Source of the DNA: Pyronema omphalodes
Taxonomy: Eukaryota > Ascomycota > Pezizomycetes > Pezizales > Pyronemataceae
DNA length: 51,045 bases
NCBI GenBank assembly: GCA_024516155.1
Contig: JAJJXM010000127.1
Span: 1 to 51,045 of the forward strand
Reading direction: 5' to 3'
Below are positions 35,674-44,398 of this stretch, piece by piece. Each line of letters begins with the position of its first letter. Positions within the stretch are counted from its first letter, which is position 1. The translations under genes and the position numbers were made by a program. A model generated the notes under the pieces. That model was not told the DNA's origin. It saw only the letters and a program-made list of their open reading frames with translations, and searched no databases.

Positions 35674-36482
35674 TGTCACGGCTCGAGAATTATTACCTTC
35701 CCCCTCCTCGTCATTCATTCACCTATTATCATTCGCTTCATTATCCAGCACTCGTTTGTTTATTTATTTCTATTATCCTTCGGTCTTCGATCATCACTCG
35801 TCACTCGCCTGGGTTAGGGTTGCGCTCAATTCCCAAATTGTCAAAAAGGTCACGTGACTTATCCCCAGGGTTAGGGGTCAGCTCGGATCCCTTTTCGCAA
35901 ATTCCATACCTACGGTCTACCGATCATCTTATCCGATTAGATAAGATCGGTCACGTGTTCTAATCAATAGTAGATCAGTATGCACGCGCACTGGTCTACT
36001 AATGTGCGCACACGTGACTAGGGCTAGGGCACGATCATCTTATCGATAAGATAAGATCTAGTCATGTGACCTTATCAGTATTGCACCATCTTTCCAATCG
36101 CAGCTGATCTGGTTTCACGTGACTAGGGTTAGGGTTGCACCCGCACGCACACAAACTAGGGTTAGGTTTGTGACCGTACGCGCACAGCTAGGGTTAGGGT
36201 TACGGACGCACGCGCACGATTAGGGTTACGGAAGCGCGCGCGTGACTACGCTTAGGGTTACGCTAGCGCGCACGCGAAGCACGCTACCGCGCACGCGAGT
36301 TACGCTATCGCGCACGCGAGATACGCTAACGAGCGCGCGACGAGGCTGTGCACGCAAACACGCTAATTTGGTACGAACGCGTTAGCGCGTCTAGAACGCG
36401 CAACCGCGACCGCGTTGTTTACTTAGTTATTTTTCGGGAAAATTCTGCAAGTAGTGGCTCGGCGTGTAAGGAGGAAAAATTG

Positions 36483-36490
36483 TATATAAG
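36483..36490 (+). promoter_or_regulatory. LTR TATA box
   Basis: TATATAAG, about 45-50 bp before the pyrimidine-rich TTTTCTTTTCTCC and the TTACACAGTTAT at 36533-36544 proposed as the start of the genomic RNA. The same arrangement is present in all four LTRs. Confidence 0.7.
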
Positions 36491-36532
36491 AGGATTGTTT
36501 CTTTGTTTGTTTATTTTGTTTTTCTTTTCTCC

Positions 36533-36544
36533 TTACACAGTTAT
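36533..36544 (+). promoter_or_regulatory. proposed self-primer (RNA 5' end)
   Basis: TTACACAGTTAT is the exact reverse complement of the primer-binding site at 36816-36827. In Tf1-type elements the first bases of the genomic RNA fold back onto the binding site and are cleaved to serve as primer. Its position just downstream of the TATA box fits an RNA 5' end here. Confidence 0.7.
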
Positions 36545-36815
36545 TTGTTTATTTACAAATTCAAATACTTTGTCGAAAATCTTTGTTTACGTCCTCGTTC
36601 TCGTCCCCGTCTTTGGATCTCTTTGTCCCTTGAAATCTTTGTTTATTTCCTTAACTTCTAAACACAGAAAGTCTTTAAGTTGATGCTAGACACAGCTTAA
36701 GAGTTTCTAACGTTGAAGTTATTATAAGGATATATCCATTGAACTCAAGAGTGAATAATTGAGAAGAGCCCTCAGGTTCTCCGTCAGCTATCTCTCCCTT
36801 GTTCGCCGTTACAAC

Positions 36816-36827
36816 ATAACTGTGTAA
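36816..36827 (+). promoter_or_regulatory. primer-binding site for self-priming
   Basis: ATAACTGTGTAA, two bases after the 5' LTR. It lacks the TGG start expected for tRNA 3' end binding sites but is perfectly complementary over 12 nt to the LTR site at 36533-36544. Copy B has the same pair (45605-45616 and 45888-45899). Confidence 0.75.
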
Positions 36828-36876
36828 TCAAGACCTGCCGGCTCTACCGTCAACTCTCGATTACAACAAGCTTTAC

Positions 36877-37047
36877 ATGCTTCACAACCTCTGGTTCTAC
36901 GAATTCATCAATCTATTACCGATCTTCCGTTCCCTCGAAAACCCCGTCGTCCTTGACGAAATCGAAATTGCTCGACAACTCGGAAACGAATACGCAGCAA
37001 CTCGAATTCAATACAACGACGAAACCAACATCTGGCACCTCCGTTAA
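36877..37047 (+). CDS. leader ORF in gag frame (copy A)
   Basis: ATG 36877 opens a 56-codon frame (MLHNLWFYEFINLL...NDETNIWHLR) ending in TAA 37045-37047, only nine bases before the gag ATG and in the same frame. Copy B carries the same ORF at 45385-45555 with the same stop. The second half is hydrophilic and protein-like. It may be a regulatory upstream ORF, or an N-terminal Gag extension made by readthrough of the TAA; neither can be shown from sequence alone. Confidence 0.5.
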   Translation: MLHNLWFYEFINLLPIFRSLENPVVLDEIEIARQLGNEYAATRIQYNDETNIWHLR

Positions 37048-37056
37048 TCCCTCGAA

Positions 37057-38175
37057 ATGGACCAAAACAACAAGGTCGTCGTGGCCCTGTACCTCAACGA
37101 AGCCGAAAGGTTAGAGGTCGAACAGGACCCTACGAAGATCAAATTGGTCCGTAACGCCGTAAAAGAATACGAACGAGACTGTCAACTTAGGGACGACCTT
37201 CGAGCCGAACTCACAGAAGCTCGAAAGGACAACTCCCTCTACGCTCAACGAATTACCGATTTGGAAAGAGATCTCGAAAGCGCCAACGCCTCCGTTCGAC
37301 TCCTACAAGCCCTTACGAAAAACGGTCCCCTTCCGAATACCCGCCCCATCGAATTACCCCACCCACCTGAGTTCTCTGGTGAACGCAAGGAACTCTTGAA
37401 CTTCATCTCGAAGGTCAGATCCAAGCTCGCCGGAGACTCCTCCCGTTTTACCGACGATCAACATAAGCTACGTTATACTTATGGATATCTCAAAGGCAAC
37501 GCTCAGAATCAAATTCAACCCTACGTCCTTACAGATAAGATTAAGCTTAAGGACGTTGAGGCTCTCATTACAATTCTGGAAGCTGCCTTCGGAGATCCTG
37601 ATCAAGTTGGTACCGCATCTGCGGAATTGGATAAACTTCAACAGGGCAACCGTGAGTTTAGCCAATACTACGCAGAATTCCAACGATTAATGGCCATCTT
37701 GAACTACGACGAAAACGCAAAGAAGGCTGCTCTGAAGCGTGGACTCTCTCGAGACCTTCAGACCAGTCTTGTTTACCAAGCCGAAGAACCTCAGAACTTC
37801 ACCAAATTTGTGGATCTTTGTATGAAGCTAGATTACAGAATTCGAGCTCATTCAAACACCACAAAGCGGCACGTTTCTTCGGTCCCCAGTCGTTCCAGCT
37901 CCACGCCGTCTCGCCCGGCGTCCCACCCAACGAATACCAATAGTGGTAATTACGGATCGGCCCCCATGGACCTATCAGCTTCCCAAAAGGCTCAGAACCA
38001 ACGCCGTCGTGATGAACGAATGGCTAAGGGACTTTGTCTTTATTGTGGATCAGCCGATCATTTCAAGAACGAATGTTCTACGTTGGCAGCAAACAACTCC
38101 CGCAAGATTCGCCTAGCCGCCGCCGAGGTTTTGGATATTCCAACAAACCCCGACGTCGACCAGGGAAAAGAGTAG
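37057..38175 (+). CDS. gag: Gag polyprotein, copy A
   Basis: 372 aa, intact. It forms the virus-like particle and packages element RNA. The N-terminal third is a charged helical region (EAERLEVEQDPTKIKLVRNAVKEYERD). The central retrotransposon-Gag domain (about 100-270) contains FISKVRSKL, AFGDPDQVGTASAELDKLQQG and FSQYYAEFQRLMAIL. A Ser/Pro/Thr-rich linker precedes a CCHC zinc knuckle, C-x2-C-x4-H-x4-C at 327-340 (CLYCGSADHFKNEC). Pol is reached by a -1 shift near the stop. Nearly identical to copy B Gag. ATG 37057 is the first after the leader ORF stop. Confidence 0.92.
   Translation: MDQNNKVVVALYLNEAERLEVEQDPTKIKLVRNAVKEYERDCQLRDDLRAELTEARKDNSLYAQRITDLERDLESANASVRLLQALTKNGPLPNTRPIELPHPPEFSGERKELLNFISKVRSKLAGDSSRFTDDQHKLRYTYGYLKGNAQNQIQPYVLTDKIKLKDVEALITILEAAFGDPDQVGTASAELDKLQQGNREFSQYYAEFQRLMAILNYDENAKKAALKRGLSRDLQTSLVYQAEEPQNFTKFVDLCMKLDYRIRAHSNTTKRHVSSVPSRSSSTPSRPASHPTNTNSGNYGSAPMDLSASQKAQNQRRRDERMAKGLCLYCGSADHFKNECSTLAANNSRKIRLAAAEVLDIPTNPDVDQGKE
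38163..38169 (+). promoter_or_regulatory. -1 ribosomal frameshift heptamer, copy A
   Basis: GGGAAAA in Gag phase G GGA AAA, fitting X XXY YYZ, two codons before the gag stop TAG. Slipping back one base moves ribosomes into the pol frame (...GK then RVVHQQPV). Copy B has the same site at 44263-44269 (minus). Confidence 0.8.
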
Positions 38176-39356
38176 TCCATCAACAGCCTGTTGGCTCTGT
38201 TGTTGGACCAGCCCCTGCCTCGTCTTTCGTTTCATCTCAGGAAATCGTTTATGTATCCGCTAGTTCTTTGTCAAGTAAACAAGAAAACGAATTGGATGGG
38301 AATCATTTGGTCGTGCCATGTACACTAACTGAACACAATACCAAGATCGATACTCATGCTCTCGTAGACTGCGGATGCACAGGAATTTCCTTCATGAACG
38401 AAGACTTCGCACGCCAACACAACTTCCCCCGTTATCAATTGAAAAACCCCAAAATGGTCGAAGTAATTGATGGACGACCTATTTCATCAGGAGACATCAC
38501 CGAATACGTTGAAGTCGAATGTACAATAGGAGACCATCATGAATTACTAACTGCCTACGTTACTCGGCTTGGTCATTATCCCCTCGTTTTAGGAATCCCA
38601 TGGCTTCGTAAACACGATGTTACAATAAACTTCGCCGATAACGATATCAAATTCTCATCACCGAACTGCCTCCCCCACCGAACCACGTTAACACCCACCC
38701 CTGTTAAGGGTATTGCTCCGAAACAACAGAATAAGATCTGTGCCATCTCAGCTACGACGTTTCGACGAATTGTAAACAATGCCAACAACCGTTACGGAAA
38801 AGTCGAACAATTCTCCTTATCTTTGAATGAAATCACCACAGCTCTTCAACCAGAGAAAGAGGAACCGGATCTTAAGACTATTGTACCACCCGAATATCAC
38901 CAGTACTTGGGAATCTTCGAAAAAGTCAACGCCGATAAGTTACCGCCCCATCGACCGTCGGATCACAAGATATCACTCGTCGATGGTTTTCAGCCTCCCT
39001 TCGGCCCCCTTTACTCCCTATCACGTCCAGAGTTGGAGGAATTGAAACGTTGGTTAGATGAGAACCTTACCAAAGGTTTCATCCGTGCTTCCTCGTCCCC
39101 AGCGGCCGCTCCCATTCTTTTCGTAAAGAAAGGCGATGGTTCATTACGTTTGGTGGTCGATTATCGTGGAATCAACGCCGGAACGATCAAGAATCGCTAC
39201 CCTCTTCCCCTCATGCAGGATACCTTAATGAACCTTTCAAGAGCTAAGTGGTTCACTAAGCTCGACATTAGGGGGGCGTATAACTTAATACGTATGGCAA
39301 ATGGGGAAGAATGGAAAACCGCTTTTCGTACCCGGTACGGATTATTCGAATCATTG

Positions 39357-39361
39357 GTTAT
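39357..39361. repeat. target site duplication of copy B (left)
   Basis: GTTAT before the inverted LTR of copy B; the second GTTAT is at 46759-46763. The uninterrupted sequence in copy B pol has a single GTTAT at the same codon. Confidence 0.95.
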
Positions 39362-40501
39362 TGTAACGGCGAACAAGGGAGAGATAGCTGACGGAGAACC
39401 TGAGGGCTCTTCTCAATTATTCACTCTTGAGCTCAATGGATATATCCTTATAATAACTTCAACGTTAGAAACTCTTAAGCTGTGTCTAGCATCAACTTAA
39501 AGACTTTCTGTGTTTAGAAGTTAAGGAAATAAACAAAGATTTCAAGGGACAAAGAGATCCAAAGACGGGGACGAGAACGAGGACGTAAACAAAGATTTTC
39601 GACAAAGTATTTGAATTTGTAAATAAACAAATAACTGTGTAAGGAGAAAAGAAAAACAAAATAAACAAACAAAGAAACAATCCTCTTATATACAATTTTT
39701 CCTCCTTACACGCCGAGCCACTACTTGCAGAATTTTCCCGAAAAATAACTAAGTAAACAACGCGGTCGCGGTTGCGCGTTCTAGACGCGCTAACGCGTTC
39801 GTACCAAATTAGCGTGTTTGCGTGCACAGCCTCGTCGCGCGCTCGTTAGCGTATCTCGCGTGCGCGATAGCGTAACTCGCGTGCGCGATAGCGTGCCTCG
39901 CGTGCGTGCTAGCGTAACCCTAAGCGTAGTCACGCGCGCGCTTCCGTAACCCTAATCGTGCGCGTGCGTCCGTGACCCTAACCCTAGCTGTGCGCGTACG
40001 GTCACAAACCTAACCCTAGTTTGTGTGCGTGCGGGTGCAACCCTAACCCTAGTCACGTGAAACCAGATCAGCTGCGATTGGAAAGATGGTGCAATACTGA
40101 TAAGGTCACATGACTAGATCTTATCTTATCGATAAGATGATCGTGCCCTAGCCCTAGTCACGTGTGCGCACATTAGTAGAACAGTGCGCGTGCATACTGA
40201 TCTACTATTGATTAGAACACGTGACCGATCTTATCTAATCGGATAAGATGATCGGTAGACCGTAGGTATGGAATTTCCGAAAAGGGATCCGAGCTGACCC
40301 CTAACCCTGGGGATAAGTCACGTGACCTTTTTGACAATTTGGGAATTGAGCGCAACCCTAACCCAGGCGAGTGACGAGTGATGATCGAAGACCGAAGGAT
40401 AATAGAAATAAATAAACAAACGAGTGCTGGATAATGAAGCGAATGATAATAGGTGAATGAATGACGAGGAGGGGGAAGGTAATAATTCTCGAGCCGTGAC
40501 A
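39362..40501 (-). repeat. 3' LTR of copy B
   Basis: 1140 bp, same family as the copy A LTRs with a small number of substitutions (for example TGTTCTAC in place of TGGTCTAC near 40180). Confidence 0.97.
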
Positions 40502-40504
40502 GGA

Positions 40505-40515
40505 TCCCCCTTCTT
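40505..40515 (-). promoter_or_regulatory. polypurine tract of copy B
   Basis: Minus strand AAGAAGGGGGA lies three bases (TCC) before the 3' LTR. It would prime plus-strand DNA. Copy A has the same tract at 49322-49332. Confidence 0.75.
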
Positions 40516-40540
40516 GGACTGAGCTCCGGCGAAGTAACTT

Positions 40541-43500
40541 CTAAGATAAGTTGGGGAGGGGTCCCGGTTTATCGGGATACTTTTTATGAAAGTCGTCAAC
40601 GGCTTTACTGTCGAAATGGAGTTCGGCGGGTTCCCAATCGGGCATATCGTATCCAACCCATTTAACCATATACTGAAGTTTCTTTCGGTGAATTCGGGAG
40701 TCGAGGATAGCTTCGATGAAGTATTCGTCTTCACCGTCGATTTCCACCGGGGGTGGTGGGTCTGATTGTTGACCGGGGTAAGGGTCATTCGCAGCGGGTT
40801 CCAATAGGGAAACATGTTGAACGTTGTGACATTTCATTGTCGGAGGTAGTTCTAATCGATAGGCATAGGGGGATACTTTGGCGATAATCTTGAGGGGTCC
40901 GTAACGTTTGTTGTCTAATTTCCGGGAGGGTCGACGGGTTTTCCAATTACGGGCATTCATCCATACCAGATCTCCGGGCTGATAATTCGGTGACGGGAGT
41001 CGATGTTTATCGGCATTCTCTTGATAACGTAGGTTAGCTCTGTTGATCTCAGCTCGTAAATGATTATGGATTTCGGCGAGGGTTTTCGAAGTTGTGAGGG
41101 CCCGTCGATCGTTTACATCGTTCGTAGCTGCTGGAAGTAAATCGAATTGACAACGGGGGTCGAATCCTTTATTGGCGAAGAACGGGGAAGTTCCCGTTGT
41201 CTCGGATGCTTGGTTATTCGCAGCGAATTCCGCTAATGGTAACCAATCAGCCCAATCGTCTTGAAGATAGTTGACGTGAGCTCGGAGGTATTGTTCCATA
41301 ATGGCGTTCATTCGTTCTGTTTGGCCGTCCGTTTGGGGATGGAATGCTGTAGATAATCGAGGCTCGATTCCCAAACGTCGACAGAGATTCTTCCAAAACA
41401 AAGCAGCGAATTGAGGTCCTCGATCAGAGATAATGGTAAGAGGGAGTCCATGCAATCGAAAGATGTGGGTAATAAACAAAGACGATAATTCCTTTGCGTC
41501 GATGTCTGTTCGACAGGCAATCAGATGTCGTTCTTTGGTTAATCTATCCACAACTACCCAAATTGCATCACACCCATTGGACCACGGTAGTCCTGTTACG
41601 AAGTCCATTGATATGTCCTGCCAGGGTCTTTCTGGAATAGGTAGTGGACGTAGAATACCAAACGGGGCATGTCTGGTAGGTTTCGAACGTTGGCAGGTAT
41701 GACAATTTCGAATATACCTTTCCACGTCTGTCCTCATCTGGGGCCACGTATAGGTTCTTGAGAGGTATTCTAATGTTTTAGATCTACCTGGATGTCCAGC
41801 CGTAGGAGAGTCGTGGTGTTGTTGCATTAGGTGTAATCGTAGGGGTTCGTAATTCGGGACCCATAAACATCCCCGGTAGAATAAACGGTTATTGTTTACT
41901 GTACATTCAGCTAGTGTAATGTCTTTACAATAACGAGTGTTATTGTTTAGCATTTCAATAACCTTAATGGGGAATGGGTCTTTCTCGTAGGCTTCCGTGA
42001 AGAGCTGGGATAAGGTGGGGTTTGTTTGTTGTGGGTCCGGTATTACGGTTTGTTGCGAATTCGTTATTGTTTGTTGATTACTGGGGGTAACAGCCGCAGC
42101 GTGAAGGATATTCTCTGGCTTAATGATCGTTGTGTGGTTCTCTAGGGAGCGTTCATCCCCCTCTTTAGGCAGATCTCCGGATCGACGAGTCAGTGCGTCT
42201 GGTTTACCGCCTGCGGTACCGGGGCGGTAAACAATCTTAAAATTAAACTGAGACAAGAACTGGGACCAACGGGCTTGACGGCGGTTCAAGAGCTTTGTCG
42301 AAGTGAAATATTCCAGATTCTTATGATCTGACAGTACTCGGATGGGGTTAATAACAGATTGCAATTCGGGACGCCATTCCTCGAAGGCCCGGACAATAGC
42401 CATGAGTTCTTTATCGTATATCTCATAATTACATTCAGCGGGGGAATGTTTCTTTGAGAAGTAAGCAATAGGATGTAAGATTCCTTCATCATCATATTGA
42501 GAAAGAACTCCGGCGGAGACATAATCAGAAGCATCGGTTTCGACAATAACATCCCGGTCTGGGTCGAAACGAGCCAAAACGGGGGCGGATGTAAATGTTG
42601 ATTTCAATTCCTCAAAGGCCTGTTGTTGGGATTCTGACCAGACGAAAGGAACTCCTTTACGTGTGAGTAACGTAAGAGGTTGGACTATTTTTGAATAGTT
42701 CTTAACGAAACGTCGATAGAAGTTTGCAAATCCCAAAAACGCTCTAACATCTTTGAGGTTCCGGGGAGATTCCCAATCTCGAACTGCAGTAATCTTCTCA
42801 GGATCCATCTTTATACCTTCTGTACTAATGATGAGTCCTAAGTACTTTACTTCCTTCTGGTGGAACTCGCATTTCTCTGGTTTGAGATGTAACCCTGCTT
42901 TTTCGAATGCTTCGAGAATCAATTTAACATGTTGTTTATGTTCTTCGAGATTATCCGAATAGATCAGGGTGTCATCCAAATAGGCAGTGCAGAATCGATC
43001 AAGGTAAGGTGCCAATACGTCGTTAATGAAGTTCTGAAACGTAGCAGGGGCATTGGTAAGGCCGAAGGGCATAACCAATGATTCGAATAATCCGTACCGG
43101 GTACGAAAAGCGGTTTTCCATTCTTCCCCATTTGCCATACGTATTAAGTTATACGCCCCCCTAATGTCGAGCTTAGTGAACCACTTAGCTCTTGAAAGGT
43201 TCATTAAGGTATCCTGCATTAGGGGAAGAGGGTAGCGATTCTTGATCGTTCCGGCGTTGATTCCACGATAATCGACCACCAAACGTAAAGAACCATCGCC
43301 TTTCTTTACGAAAAGAATGGGAGCGGCCGCTGGGGACGAGGAAGCACGGATGAAACCTTTGGTAAGGTTCTCATCTAACCAACGTTTCAATTCTTCCAAC
43401 TCTGGACGTGATAGGGAGTAAAGAGGACCGAAGGGAGGCTGAAAACCATCGACGAGTGATATCTTGTGATCCGACGGTCGATGGGGCGGTAACTTGTCGG

Positions 43501-44398
43501 CGTTGACTTTTTCGAAGATTCCCAAGTACTGGTGATATTCGGGTGGTACAATAGTCTTAAGATCCGGTTCCTCTTTCTCTGGTTGAAGAGCTGTGGTGAT
43601 TTCATTCAAAGATAAGGAGAATTGTTCGACTTTTCCGTAACGGTTGTTGGCATTGTTTACAATTCGTCGAAACGTCGTAGCTGAGATGGCACAGATCTTA
43701 TTCTGTTGTTTCGGAGCAATACCCTTAACAGGGGTGGGTGTTAACGTGGTTCGGTGGGGGAGGCAGTTCGGTGATGAGAATTTGATATCGTTATCGGCGA
43801 AGTTTATTGTAACATCGTGTTTACGAAGCCATGGGATTCCTAAAACGAGGGGATAATGACCAAGCCGAGTAACGTAGGCAGTTAGTAATTCATGATGGTC
43901 TCCTATTGTACATTCGACTTCAACGTATTCGGTGATGTCTCCTGATGAAATAGGTCGTCCATCAATTACTTCGACCATTTTGGGGTTTTTCAATTGATAA
44001 CGGGGGAAGTTGTGTTGGCGTGCGAAGTCTTCGTTCATGAAGGAAATTCCTGTGCATCCGCAGTCTACGAGAGCATGAGTATCGATCTTGGTATTGTGTT
44101 CAGTTAGTGTACATGGCACGACCAAATGATTCCCATCCAATTCGTTTTCTTGTTTACTTGACAAAGAACTAGCGGATACATAAACGATTTCCTGAGATGA
44201 AACGAAAGACGAGGCAGGGGCTGGTCCAACAACAGAGCCAACAGGCTGTTGATGGACTACTCTTTTCCCTGGTCGACGTCGGGGTTTGTTGGAATATCCA
44301 AAACCTCGGCGGCGGCTAGGCGAATCTTGCGGGAGTTGTTTGCTGCCAACGTAGAACATTCGTTCTTGAAATGATCGGCTGATCCACAATAAAGACAA
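40541..44398 (-). CDS. pol: Pol polyprotein, copy B (PR-RT-RH-IN-chromodomain)
   Basis: Open frame of 1285 codons; the first ~46 overlap gag, and translation should enter by -1 frameshifting at 44263-44269. Domains by rough codon position: aspartic protease with D112-C-G (DCGCTG); reverse transcriptase with [31 protein letters not shown] and catalytic YLDD near 472; RNase H with VETDASDY and [15 protein letters not shown]; integrase with the HHCC zinc region (HPGRSKTLEYL...CHTCQRS), catalytic D (MDFVTGLPW), D (ISDRGPQF) and E (GQTERMNAI); and a C-terminal chromodomain (YFIEAILDSRIHRKKLQYMVKWVGYDMPDWEPAE, about 1220-1255). Chromodomains in this position define chromoviruses and can steer integration to marked histones. 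No stop or frameshift within. Confidence 0.95.
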   Translation of the reverse strand: MSLLWISRSFQERMFYVGSKQLPQDSPSRRRGFGYSNKPRRRPGKRVVHQQPVGSVVGPAPASSFVSSQEIVYVSASSLSSKQENELDGNHLVVPCTLTEHNTKIDTHALVDCGCTGISFMNEDFARQHNFPRYQLKNPKMVEVIDGRPISSGDITEYVEVECTIGDHHELLTAYVTRLGHYPLVLGIPWLRKHDVTINFADNDIKFSSPNCLPHRTTLTPTPVKGIAPKQQNKICAISATTFRRIVNNANNRYGKVEQFSLSLNEITTALQPEKEEPDLKTIVPPEYHQYLGIFEKVNADKLPPHRPSDHKISLVDGFQPPFGPLYSLSRPELEELKRWLDENLTKGFIRASSSPAAAPILFVKKGDGSLRLVVDYRGINAGTIKNRYPLPLMQDTLMNLSRAKWFTKLDIRGAYNLIRMANGEEWKTAFRTRYGLFESLVMPFGLTNAPATFQNFINDVLAPYLDRFCTAYLDDTLIYSDNLEEHKQHVKLILEAFEKAGLHLKPEKCEFHQKEVKYLGLIISTEGIKMDPEKITAVRDWESPRNLKDVRAFLGFANFYRRFVKNYSKIVQPLTLLTRKGVPFVWSESQQQAFEELKSTFTSAPVLARFDPDRDVIVETDASDYVSAGVLSQYDDEGILHPIAYFSKKHSPAECNYEIYDKELMAIVRAFEEWRPELQSVINPIRVLSDHKNLEYFTSTKLLNRRQARWSQFLSQFNFKIVYRPGTAGGKPDALTRRSGDLPKEGDERSLENHTTIIKPENILHAAAVTPSNQQTITNSQQTVIPDPQQTNPTLSQLFTEAYEKDPFPIKVIEMLNNNTRYCKDITLAECTVNNNRLFYRGCLWVPNYEPLRLHLMQQHHDSPTAGHPGRSKTLEYLSRTYTWPQMRTDVERYIRNCHTCQRSKPTRHAPFGILRPLPIPERPWQDISMDFVTGLPWSNGCDAIWVVVDRLTKERHLIACRTDIDAKELSSLFITHIFRLHGLPLTIISDRGPQFAALFWKNLCRRLGIEPRLSTAFHPQTDGQTERMNAIMEQYLRAHVNYLQDDWADWLPLAEFAANNQASETTGTSPFFANKGFDPRCQFDLLPAATNDVNDRRALTTSKTLAEIHNHLRAEINRANLRYQENADKHRLPSPNYQPGDLVWMNARNWKTRRPSRKLDNKRYGPLKIIAKVSPYAYRLELPPTMKCHNVQHVSLLEPAANDPYPGQQSDPPPPVEIDGEDEYFIEAILDSRIHRKKLQYMVKWVGYDMPDWEPAELHFDSKAVDDFHKKYPDKPGPLPNLS

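Larger units (their letters stand above)
35674..36813 (+). repeat. 5' LTR of copy A
   Basis: 1140 bp, TGTCACGG...CCGTTACA. U3 holds CACGTG words, two GATA-rich palindromes, at least six TTAGGG hexamers, and about four degenerate 21-bp repeats of the type GCTANCGCGCACGCGAGTTAC at 36.24-36.33 kb. The TATA box TATATAAG is at 36483-36490. A 111-codon frame (36348-36683) spans the promoter and start region and is not considered coding. Confidence 0.97.
38034..39361 (+). pseudogene. pol: Pol of copy A, 5' part (protease and start of RT), interrupted
   Basis: Open in the -1 frame relative to gag; translated pol should begin near 38170 after the frameshift. It includes the aspartic protease with active-site DCGCTG in place of the commoner DSGAT, and RT motifs VDYRGINAGTIKNRYPLP and TKLDIRGAYNLIRM, up to ...RYGLFESLV. 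There copy B is inserted (target GTTAT 39357-39361), so the frame runs into foreign LTR sequence and stops at 39500. The remainder of the gene resumes at 46759. Confidence 0.93.

Noticed and set aside
36348..36683. 111-codon frame repeated in all four LTRs
   Set aside because: It spans the TATA box and proposed transcription start, is present only because the LTRs are near identical, and has no domain.
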